Source of the DNA: Pomphorhynchus laevis
Taxonomy: Eukaryota > Acanthocephala > Palaeacanthocephala > Echinorhynchida > Pomphorhynchidae
Reading direction: 5' to 3'
DNA length: 64,000 nt
Assembly: GCA_012934845.2 (NCBI GenBank)
Contig: WNNJ02001889.1
Coordinates: 1 to 64,000 of the forward strand
The notes beneath the pieces are model-generated. The model made no database searches, was not told the origin of the DNA, and saw nothing but the letters and a program-made list of their open reading frames with translations. The position numbers and the translations under genes were made by a program. Shown here piece after piece: positions 11,340 through 21,610 of the stretch (positions are counted from its first letter, which is position 1; every line of letters begins with the position of its first letter).

Positions 11340-12055
11340 TATAAATATTTTTATTTAGTAAAAATTATTTCATTCAAATCTCAAACAATTTGTGGAATCC
11401 AGAATCGTTGATATTAAAGCGTGTTAGTCCAACATTCTGAATAGAAGCATAATATTAATTTGAAGATTGTAAGCAAAACGAAATATCACTAAAGAAATAG
11501 CTGTTTTATATTTCACAGCTGTGAATATCATCGATGATTGTAAACGAAGGGCTTAATTTACTTTGTTTTAAACCTACAATTATCAGAAATTAATAAAATC
11601 GAAAATTTTTATGGAATTTGCTATTCTGTTGTTGATGCTCCTAGCGACTTAGAAATCTCTAAAAGATAAATATCATTAAAAGTGATCATTAAGCAAATAT
11701 GCGGTAGTTCATTGCAATTGATTATGCGTTTGTAAAGAGCGATTTTTAAAATTTGAATTTATAGAGCCAAATTCTTTTATTGTGTACAAGATTCAAGCGA
11801 CATATTCGCATTTTGACTACATACATTTCAATTTTCTATGAAAACACAAATTTAAAGCTGATATATAAAACATTTAAAATTCTTTTAAATGTTTTCAAAT
11901 TCTTTTAAAAGAGCGATTTCACAATGAGTGCATTTTACAGCCCAAGTAAAAACAAATATTTTAATTAATAGTTATAAATATTTTTATTTAATAAAAATTA
12001 TTTCATTCAAACAATTTGTGGAATCCAGAATCGTTGATATTAAAGCTTGTCAATT
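11340..12055. repeat. Pair of about 80-bp direct repeats
   Basis: About 11340-11425 and 11976-12052 share nearly the same sequence, including AATTTGTGGAATCCAGAATC and GTTGATATTAAAGC, with a small deletion in the second. Between them lie AT-rich DNA and, at 11786-11816, a string also found at the L2/Penelope junctions near 9205 and 23735. The segment lies just upstream of the TRAF exon, probably within its intron. Confidence 0.8.
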
Positions 12056-12299
12056 GCGCGAACACTTTTTTTCATAATTTGACAACGGAGTATCAAACGA
12101 TGTTGTTAGATTTTTTCAACAAAATGATGGAAAATATTTTTCATCATCTAGTCATGAAGATTATAAAGATATACCTACCAAACAATGGTTACTGATAACA
12201 GACATCTAAGCAAATTTCTTAGCAACCAAAGATATTCGTTTTAAAATGGGAGTTACCCCCTGGTTTAAATATATAAATATATTCTAAAATTTAGAATAT

Positions 12300-13400
12300 A
12301 AATACGTACGATTTTAGTACTCTTTATACAAATCTAGGTTTAGTAGATATTAAAGAAGCGTTAGTAAAATTAATTAATCTTATATTCGGAAAAAGATATA
12401 CATATATATGTTATAATAATTATAACGCCTATCTAACAAAAATTAAACCATCAAATAAATATAAATATATGGATAAAATTGAATTAATAGAATCCTTAAA
12501 TATTTTGATAAATCAAAATTATTTAAAAGTAGGGACATCTATATTTAGACAAGTAAAAGGTGTTCCAATGGGTGGTAATAGTAGCCCAATTATAGCTGAC
12601 TTGTTTTTAAGCTTTATAGAATATGAATTTGTTCATAACTGTGTAAAAACTAAATCTAAACTATATAAATATATGAAATATATGTTTTGATACATTGATG
12701 ATTTATGTGTATTTAATTCTAATAATTTTTATTGAATTAGTGAACAAATTTGTCCAGAAAGCCTTGTTCTTAACAAAACCAATATTGATGATAAAGAAGG
12801 TGTATATCTAGATATGAACATTACATTAACATGAACTAAAACTACTATGAATTTATATCGTTAAGATGACATATTTAAATTTACAAGAAACATATTTTTG
12901 CATGAGCATTCATGCATACCATATAATATAAAATATAATACATTAAATAATGAAATTTAAAGAATTGCAACGAATTTGTAACGATATTGGTTTTCTTCAA
13001 AATTATTTAAATAATTTAATAGATACATATTTTAAACTAGGTTACTATAAAAATAACATCAAGAAGAAAATAGTGAAATATATAAATCAACACAATAATA
13101 TAAAGAATAAATTCAAACTCTTAAGTGGCAAATTTTTATGGATGGATATTAAATAATATACTTTGTATTAGAATATGATACTAGATAGTTTTATCAGAGG
13201 AAATACATCATTACCACGTATTTGGACCCGCTGCTATGTTTGGAAGAGGAACATTGGCCGAAACGTGATAACATAGCAGTTCCTCCTGATGACCTCCAAT
13301 CCTTATTCTGATACATAGTTTGTTATCTATCAGTGAATTCATAAAAATTGATTTTTATTTTTAATTTCAGTTTATAATTCATCTTGATATAAATTACATA
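12300..13400 (+). mobile_element. Penelope family A, RT palm to 3' block (plus)
   Basis: Starts at RT motif A (DFSTLYTNLGLVDIKEA) and runs through IFRQVKGVPMGGNSSPIIAD (motif B, 12541-12605), YIDD (near 12690) and the linker, ending with FKLGYYKNNIKKKI near 13030-13060. The frame carries several stops and shifts. The 3' structured block follows at 13201-13360. No N-terminal region or GIY-YIG is attached, so the copy is 5'-truncated. Confidence 0.85.
13201..13360 (+). other. Penelope-A conserved 3' RNA-fold block
   Basis: Hairpin AAATACAT/ACGTATTT (13201-13208 and 13216-13223, one mismatch), then CTGCTATGTT pairing with AACATAGCAG downstream, a GGCCGAAAC string, and CTCCTGATGA. The order is the same in copies at 1885-2030, 26110-26260 and 58160-58320. 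Confidence 0.7.
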
Positions 13401-13526
13401 AAATCTGATCATTTTTAAATTAGCTGAGTATTTGGATAACTTACTGAACGTCGAAAAGAAACGTAAATTAAATAATTACAATCTAATTGATTGTGTAGGT
13501 AAAACTATTATAGTACATGACAATAG

Positions 13527-13562
13527 TTCAATCGGCAGAAGTATTAACTTCTGCCGATTGAA
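13527..13562. repeat. Perfect 16-bp hairpin
   Basis: TTCAATCGGCAGAAGT (13527-13542) pairs fully with ACTTCTGCCGATTGAA (13547-13562) across an ATTA loop. The arms are much richer in GC than the flanks. Confidence 0.95.
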
Positions 13563-15161
13563 AATCAGCCGTTACAAAAACCGCCTTACGAGGGGTTAAC
13601 CTAATGACAGAAAAGGATCAGATTATACTGAGCTTATCATAGAAAAGACAGTCGAATGAATCAACCTCCTAGCGGTCATGGTGGAATATGTTTTTTTAAT
13701 AAAAATTAATGTCATATAGCTTAGTATTAACCTCACTCAAGCATATCGTTTGAGGTAGACAATGTATAGTTTATCTTGGAAATATAAATAATCGTAAAAT
13801 TAAATGATAAATACAATTTTTAAACATCATTCTATTATAAATGTTAAATTACAGTTACTGCGTCATCAATGATTTTAGCAAAAACAGTTGCATCTTCTTC
13901 GTTCGAACTCATTGCTTGTCTACAAAATATTTTGTCAATCTAAATTTATAAACCTTGAGTTGTAAAATGTACATTCAAGCAAAAGCTTAACTTGAAGACT
14001 GTATTGAAGTAAAGCTTAATTTAAAAGTAGTTTTAATTTATAATCATGAGTTAAATGCAAAAATATCTTTAATGTTTTAAACAGCTTAAATAAAACCGTT
14101 GATTGGCGGATTATGTATGCATTAAACACTTATATCATTAAGTTATATACATCGAAACTAGAATTATATGGATTCGTTTTATAAAATGCAATCTAGATTA
14201 TTTAATTATAGATATCCAATGCGCATGAATATTTTTGTTGTAGCTTAATAAAAGAAACTTTCTATCTACAAACTAGGAATAACAATTGCTCAATGTCTAT
14301 TTAATAAAATAACGGCTTTTGTATTTAGCAACAAAAGTTAAAACATAACAGTTAAAATGGGTCACCGATATTACATAATCTATATATAAAAGATAAAATG
14401 GATTGCTTCCATGTGATACTGTGCTAAGTACAATAACATTATACAATTAATATTATATATCACATGAGCTGTCAACATATTGCCTTCGATAAATGTAAAA
14501 ATTTCGGTCGCCTTTGCCTACTCATTATTTTCTAGAAAATAAAGAATTTATTGTTTTTGTATATTCAGCAAACACTAGTGTAATCTGAAGAGACCAATCG
14601 CAGTGGCGAAAATTCAATAATATAACTAAAGGAAAATTCAATAATATAACAAAAAGTTTAAAGTGTTCAAGTTAATTACAACCCCGAAAATGACGTGCCA
14701 GAGCGCCGTCGAAATATTGGATTACAACCAAATAAATCGCAATGTTTCCTCGCCTTCTAACAATGATTTTGATTTGAAACAAATTTTCACAACAATATAA
14801 CTATTTCTCTTATTTTTAGCGGTGAAAGAACCAACTAATGATGATAAGGAATGGGATACTCTTTATTACATTGTCTTTATAATGAATAAAATGCTTTGCT
14901 TGTAATGTGATATTGTGTTAAGTACAATAAAATTCAACGCAAATAAACATCACTTAAAAGGCAAGGGGCTCGTCAAATTGACGGGAAGCGGGTAAATTAG
15001 CGACCTTAAAGAATAATGATAAAAATTACAAAATCAAGATAAGTCATATATAATAGAATGAATAATTGCATACACGAGCGAGTATCATCATTTGGTCGGC
15101 TTCATAAATTATCCTCGTGTGAAGTCTTTAATCCTAGATGCAGCACTGTACACTACAATCA

Positions 15162-15216
15162 GCGTAGGTGGACCTCATCAGCAGTGAGCCTACGCCTACC
15201 TTTCGTGTTTCGGTCC
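15162..15216 (-). other. Permuted hammerhead-like motif
   Basis: On the minus strand GGACC-GAAAC (15216-15207) comes before CTGATGA-GGTCC (15181-15170). GGACC and GGTCC are complementary, as in stem II of hammerhead ribozymes, but the order is swapped. GCGTAGG/CCTACGC (15162-15168 with 15189-15195) makes a second, interleaved stem. Hammerhead motifs are known in Penelope-like elements and flatworm repeats; activity of this layout is uncertain. Confidence 0.4.
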
Positions 15217-16251
15217 TTTAATGATCTGCTGAAATTTTCAAATTGAAACAAAGGCAGCAGAGGAAAATTTAATTTAAGTTTAATTTAGCACAAATTCATA
15301 TTAATAGTATTTAATAGCTTGTAACAGCTATTTTTGAAACAAAGCGATTATAAATTATATGCATTTTATAAATGCATATAATCTTAAAAACAATATTTAC
15401 AACCTAGTAATTTTATTTAGCAATTAATTGAAAATATAACATGTATTATAAAAAATATTGATATTTTTAAACTAACGTTTATTATAATTTTTCTCTTGAA
15501 ACGAAACTGTACATTAATTATTATTAATTTTATTCAATGAGTTTATTTGAATTTTCTGTTTTATCAATTTTCAAAACTATAGTTTTAACTAAATGTTAGG
15601 TTTTTTGAAGTTAATGAAGTAAATTTGGACAAAATTTTTGTAACATGTAAAGGTCATTTAGAACACAGAATATTTGTTTTTATAATTATTCAATTAATAA
15701 ATTACAAATAATGAATAAATAATTTATATAGTCTAATCATAGATTTATTTGATTAACATATTATAAAAGATTAAAAGATAAAAATACTATGTGGTACAAT
15801 TTTTAGCATAAACTTAAATGTCATTTCATATATTTAGTTTTCAAATATTTAATTGCCTCCATAAAGCGTCTCAAATCTTAAATAAGATCATTTTTAATCT
15901 TAAAAAGTAAAGTGAAATAATTATTAGTATTTTATTTTTAAGCATTTGATTTATTATATAATATTACAAGTCGAAATATAAACACTTTTTGAATCGAAGA
16001 CGATCAATAATAAATGCTATGGAACATACGGATGTTTATTTCTTCAGTCTTTTAGCATTGACAAATACATGATGTCCAAAGATAGAATTTATTGAATCAG
16101 GGAGAAAACGACTTGAACTAGTCAGCAATATATTTTACACACAATTTCAAGAGACAGTTTTAACAAAAAAATATTTGCCGGTGAACCACGTAAAAAATAA
16201 ATGTTCAAATGATAAATTGAATTTATTATAGAGCTAGTAAAAGGAGATTAA

Positions 16252-16414
16252 GAATTCTTGAAGCTGGATCAAAGAATGAAAAATTTTTATTTGATGTTTC
16301 GTTAATCTCTGTTAGCATCTTCAAAAAATCACTTAATTTTCTGAAGGTGCTAACAGAGGTAAGCGAAATATCAAATAAAATATTTGCTTTTCTTTGATCC
16401 AGCTCCAATAATTC
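16252..16414. mobile_element. Foldback (MITE-like) element, 163 bp
   Basis: The whole element is an imperfect inverted repeat. Its ends read GAATTCTTGAAGCTGGATC and, inverted, GAATTATTGGAGCTGGATC. Inner arms share CTCTGTTAGCA and CTTCA. The 60-codon frame here is a by-product of the palindrome. A second full copy is at 62004-62169, and half-copies are at about 16690-16800 and 16885-17000. Confidence 0.85.
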
Positions 16415-16689
16415 ATTAGTAAATGTGTATAAAGCAACAATTCATAATTTCGATTCAACATTTATCAAATTTTGGTTAAATAAGAACTTACACGGAAGTC
16501 GTTGAATAGCTAATTGCATGAGTTATTCTAATGTGTTTTTTGACGTGAAATAATATTTTATTACAAAATCCCAAAAGTTCCTGAATCCAAGTTTTTCCAA
16601 TAATTTATCGAATCTTAAAGAATTATGAAAAAATTAGATTGATCATCGGCTCTTAATTATTGAACTAATAATTGACAAACAACTTTCTG

Positions 16690-17000
16690 TGGATGATAAT
16701 TGAGGTTAGCGAAATATCAAATAAAATCCCCCTCTTTAATCCAGCTCCAATAATTATTTATCAATAATGGATCATTATCAACTATTTACAATTAAATATT
16801 TTAATTCAAACATTTCAGAATAATATAAAAACTGCATTCACATGTTTTAAGTAATAAAATGATTTAATTACAATAATTGTAATTTTTTGAAAGTGCTAAT
16901 TGAGGTTAGCACTTTCAAAATTTTCACATTCTTTTAATCCAACTCCAATAATTATATATCGATAATGAATCACTATCAACTTTTTACAATTACAAGTTAT
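16690..17000. repeat. Two partial foldback elements
   Basis: About 16690-16800 and 16885-17000 each hold one arm (GAGGTTAGC, CAGCTCCAATAATTAT) followed by a shared outer tail reading AATGGATCATTATCAACT or a close variant. The second contains a perfect 15-bp hairpin, TTTTGAAAGTGCTAA at 16885-16899 pairing with 16906-16920. Confidence 0.75.
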
Positions 17001-18100
17001 ATCTTAATTACGTGTTGATATTAAATATCGTTGGACAAAAATAACTTTCAAAGGCAATAACCACGAAACTTATCGAGTAAATGAATAATGTTAAATCAGA
17101 TAGATTATAATATTTTTAAGCTTAAATTGCTTTAGATTTAATGTCATTGCATTAAATAAAACTGTGCTATTAATATCACAGTATGCTTTGATTAATTTTA
17201 ATTATTAATAATAAATTATTAGAAAAAATTAAATTGATAAAATATTTTCAAATACGTTTAAACTATTTCATTTGCATGACATAATAATAGTATGTATAAA
17301 TCGCTTAAACATTAATTATTATGACATTAAGCGCTCAACTACTTAAATTTCGCTTGAAAAATGATCTAGCTCTATTTTCTGAAAAAAAATTGTACTAATG
17401 GGGAAATTTTATTTTTCCATTTCTAATTTTTGTACAAATGGGAAAATAAAATTTTCCCATTTGTACAAAATAAGAAATTTTCTATCAATACTTCCAAATC
17501 AAAGGTGGTAGTATTTGTTGGCGCTCCTGCCCTAAAGTAAAAATTAAAGAGATTAGCACTATCATCCCTCTAATTCAGAATAAACAATCAACCCAACACT
17601 GTCTCTACAAATAGAGCATTACCTTGGGCAAAGTTCAGAATTTTTAAGCTTCTAATGTCGAGATTACCAACATTCGTGCGCCGCGATTGAGTTGTCAGAA
17701 GTGTGACAGACATGAATGGCTAAGTCAGAAAGTTACGCGTAGGTATCAACTGGATAAATCTGATCCCTTGTTGGTAGCATAGTAGACGACGAAAGAAAAT
17801 TAAATCTGACATACAACCTTTTATTCATATTGTGTCAATAATTTTATTTGATGCGTATGTTGATTTTAAGAAAATCTATATTTTTAAATATCAATTTATT
17901 ACAAATGTTAACTTACAGTTACCAGGTCATATCACGGTCAGCCAGTGTAACGATTATCTGCCAAGATATTCCTTAATTGATATAGTGATTGATTTGGTAT
18001 TCATATAAGCTTATTTATACGAATTGATGGTAGTATTTATGATACACTACTGCCATGACCCTTTAACAAACATATAGAGTCTATTTTGAATAAACAACAA
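17001..18100. other. AT-rich stretch, then a mixed segment of unknown origin
   Basis: 17400-17470 contains an inverted repeat of TTTTCCCATTTGTACAAA type. 17500-17820 is less AT-rich. In one + frame around 17695 it encodes CQKCDRHEW, which weakly recalls a zinc knuckle of LINE ORF1 proteins. No longer coding match is visible. Confidence 0.4.
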
Positions 18101-21100
18101 GTAAGTAAGTAAGGGTTTTATTAATAACTATACAACTGATAAAAAAAACTTTAGAAACAAAAACATGCAAAAGAAAACTTTAAATAGAAGCTGTTCACGA
18201 CGTGTATTTTGAAATCTTCAACTTATATTCACGGCCTCAGGTCCAGTGAGCCCCTCGGCCACACCAGCGCGCCGCCCTCTGGACTAAGGGCCCACTGGAC
18301 CTAAGGGTCCAGTCAAGGCGGACTATGGTTGGTAATCTCGAGATGATTATCAAATCTCGAGATGATCTCGAGATGATTATCTGTGATTAAGAGGAGTTTA
18401 AAATAAGATTGGATGGGGGCAACTGATCTTTTAATCTTAAAAAGAAACGGCTGATGTCAGAGATTACATCTTTGCACCTGCGTCCAGAGAACAAGGCTGT
18501 GGTATCATCAGCATATACCACTAGATGTTGATCACGTTTAAAATTCTTGAATAATACAATGGATGCAGCAAGATATAAGATAGGAGAAAGTGGGGATCCT
18601 TGAGGTACACCTGTAATAGGGTAGAACTGACGCGCATCAGGGTCGTCTTCATAGTAGAACCGCTTGGTGTACAACAATATCTCCACCCTGTTAACAATTC
18701 TCGCAGGCAACCCGAGGGACCTGAGAGAGGAGATAACGAAGGGAATGGAGATCCGGTCAAATGCAGCTGAAAAATCAAGAAAAACAGCCACAGCAAGCTG
18801 ATGACTATTATCCTGACAAAAACTGATGCACTTCACCAATTGCTAAATGGACCAAGCGCCCTTTGACAAACCCATGAAAACTCGGTGGGATCAAATTACG
18901 CTTACATAAATGAACACGGATTCTACGCGCAAGTGCTTTCTCGTAGATGGATATGAGGGCGTTTTGAATCGAGATGGGCCGCAGATCTTTAGGACAAGTG
19001 AATTAATCTCTTTTTAGGTAAAAAAAACTCGACGGCTGATGTTGATATCCGCTATGTCAGACGGGGGGGCTAATAGCATTGTGATGGCGACCTCCTTTCT
19101 CTGACTGTATGTCAAAAGCTGACAGACACGAGTGGTGAGTGGCGCGTGGGATTTGGAGGTGCCCGGGAGTGGTCCCCAGGAGTTAAGGATATCTGTAACA
19201 GATAAGTCCCTACTCCTGAAGTCACACCAAGGCGGGATTGGTTGGGGAGATTGAGTGGCTCCATAATTATGTAAGGAAAGTGACTCCTCTAAAACTTTGT
19301 CAAGGCCTATGCTACCAATCCAAACCAAGGCTCTATCCTTCCAGCAAACAAACTTCTCCTTCTTGAATATCTTCCAGAAGGAAGCCTGAGAAGGGTTTTG
19401 GTGAGCAATGCTTGCCCTATCCATGCTCAGCTGGAGCCTATATCTAGAGCTCCAATATTCATTCGAGAGGATATGTCTGGCGAAAACAGAGAGATTGGGA
19501 AAGTGCAACATTTTAGCTAGGACCTTGAGCTTTGTTGGAGTAGGATTGTATATTCGACCTTTATAGGTAGTCGAAAGGATCGCGGTAGCTTGCGATGAGA
19601 GGTAGGAATTAAATTCGGTCAAACTCTCAATTCCAATTATGGGGAAGAGTTGGATAGCTGCCTGAAAGAAGGCCACTCTAATAGGGTCAAAGTGAAACCT
19701 TCTTCTAAGCAACGTATCGTCCTCTAGCCTCCAGCGAATTAGGTCATGAGAGGTGGTCTGTTGTTGACGCGACTGCTCGGTGCAAATGGGTTTCAACAAC
19801 CACATCTTATGTAGCAGTAATATGTCGAGGAGAGAATTTGTTGTAGAGCAATGAAAGGTTGGGGAAGGTGGTTTATGAATAAGATAGTCGATCCTTGCTC
19901 TTCGGAGTGCTGCATTAATCCAACGACCAGTTCTGTCGTTGGAGTCACCAAGTTACATGTCATAACCGTTCCCCAATATTTGATCCAGGAGGTCACGGTT
20001 TTTGTGAATTTTTCCTGGCCGAATATAGACATTGGCTATGCTTATACGCTTACCGTTCTTACAAAGTGAAATAGCTAAACAAGATAGGGCTGGACAAGAG
20101 TAGTTTAATAGGAGGGATGATCTTAATGAGCTTTTTACTAGGGTTAAAAGACCTTGAGATGAAGAGGAGTGAGGGGGGTTATGTAAGGAGTAAAGTGGGT
20201 GTATATGTGCTTAGGGATAAATCGAGTAATATCCTGGGGGAGACGGATTGACCGCGTCTCCTGAAAGACTATAACATCTGCATCTCTACCAGATAGAAGG
20301 CTAAAAGCGGAAGCACCTCCCGAATTCCACTGAAGGATATTCAGTGAAAAAGGCCCTTGATTACTTCCCATTGCGTAAGTGTTACCGAAGTGGGACGCCC
20401 TCCACCTAGTCGCAACTAGAGGCGGAAAGGTCGCCTTTACCGCTTCCCGTCACGACAAATGGAGTCGCTTGCCCACGGGCGATATCTTCATTTACCTCGT
20501 TAGCCATAGCCCAGATCGAATCATTCCGAGCAAGCTTCAGAACAGCTGTGCTCAGCGCTGACCCGTTTCGTTTCTTAGATTTTGGTGGCTTCTTAATATT
20601 GTTAGTCTTCCCAGAATGAGGAGAACGGAAGGATTCCGCTAATTGACCCACCAATTTTTGGACCAATTTTTCAAGTTGAATCATTGATGCCTGATGCTGC
20701 ATTTCAATAAGTTTAAGAATTTCCGTATTTGACATCCTGTCGTCTTTCTTGTTAGACGAGACAGCTTCCACGAAACTAGTCGGTTTTGCTGTCACACCTC
20801 TGTGTCTCTTTTGGTACGCTTTAAAGATTTTACACTTTTTTGAATATGCGGGGTGCTCACCACCGCAGTTTGCGCAAAATGGCTTACTTTCGCACTTCTC
20901 AGGATGTATAGCAGTTGTACCACACACGCCGCACTTATGGGGTAGAGAACAGCCAGCAGACCAATGCCCCCACTGATGGCAATTGTTGCAGTGAGGGTAC
21001 GGTAGTGAGTCGGTTTCGATTATTGGAAAATCTCAAATTATACCCCATAAAAGGATTGCATGTCGAAATCGATAGTTTTAGAGCTTCATCAACCGGGGCA

Positions 21101-21610
21101 TTGCAGAACGCCACGGGAATGGGGAAGCCTTTAATCCCTTTTATAAAGCGCACGTTAGAGATTTTGTAATCAGTTTCTAGGGCTGATATATCTTGTTCTG
21201 AAATGTATGTGGGCATATTATTTATCTTTATTGTTGCCAGGATTGGTTTGGAAGCAATTATACCTTGTTCCTAATGCTCGTTTTTAAAGTAGTCTACGTA
21301 CGACATTGCGAGATCAGGAGTGCAGAATGAGATTTTAATCTCAGATTCATAATATTTAATCGCATTGAACAATATCCTTTTTTTAAATCGATGAGCAAAG
21401 CCTCTTATAAAACATTGAACATGTTCTGCCTTTCCAGAGGCACCAAAAGTCTGATAATCACCAGGTTGGATAATTTTGGTATCGGGGGAAGTTCACCCTC
21501 CGGAATATATTCAAGAGAACCTAAATCTCCACTTACCTCGTTTACAAATTTATTTAAGGTAGCAAATGCGTACAAGCTGCACGCTTACAAGTCTACTAAA
21601 AAATAAAAAA
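18101..21610 (-). mobile_element. I-clade-like LINE, decayed, with 3' tail
   Basis: Minus strand, 5' to 3'. ORF1 (about 21600-20406) contains the stretch around EQDISALETDYKISNVRFIK, and zinc knuckles C..CG..HPEKC and CANCGGEHPAYSKKC. ORF2 starts at 20371 with an endonuclease opening, LNILQWNSGG..DADVIVFQE. It continues through 20032-19014 and resumes at 18839 with RT motifs FLDFSAAFDR, GVPQGSPLSPILY and VYADDT. Frames change several times and RT ends early. A (CTTA)n tail at 18101-18113 marks the 3' end. The gag-like ORF1 knuckles point to the I/Jockey group; the exact clade is unsure. Confidence 0.8.
18239..18302. repeat. GC-rich hairpin in the LINE 3' region
   Basis: AGGTCCAGTG (18239-18248) pairs perfectly with CACTGGACCT (18293-18302). 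GGGTCCAGT recurs just after. The loop is strongly GC-rich in AT-rich surroundings. Downstream, at 18336-18385, CTCGAGATGAT strings repeat three times. Confidence 0.8.

Larger units (their letters stand above)
13400..16250. other. AT-rich stretch, no gene recognised
   Basis: No convincing coding region. It contains a perfect 16-bp hairpin (13527-13562), a hairpin-GAAA motif near 14689-14722, and a more GC-rich patch at 15058-15250 holding permuted hammerhead-like pieces. The 62-codon frame at 15058-15246 overlaps that structured patch and has no family resemblance I can name. Confidence 0.5.

Noticed and set aside
13201-13360. A standard hammerhead ribozyme in the Penelope-A block
   Set aside because: GAAAC lies before CTGATGA with only about 21 bases between them, too little for stems I and III. 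No normal single-copy hammerhead can be drawn.
16226-16408. 60-codon minus-strand frame
   Set aside because: It lies wholly within a foldback element; its N- and C-terminal parts come from complementary arms.
20749-21169. Plus-strand frames of 75-84 codons
   Set aside because: They are antisense to the zinc-knuckle ORF1 of the I-like LINE.
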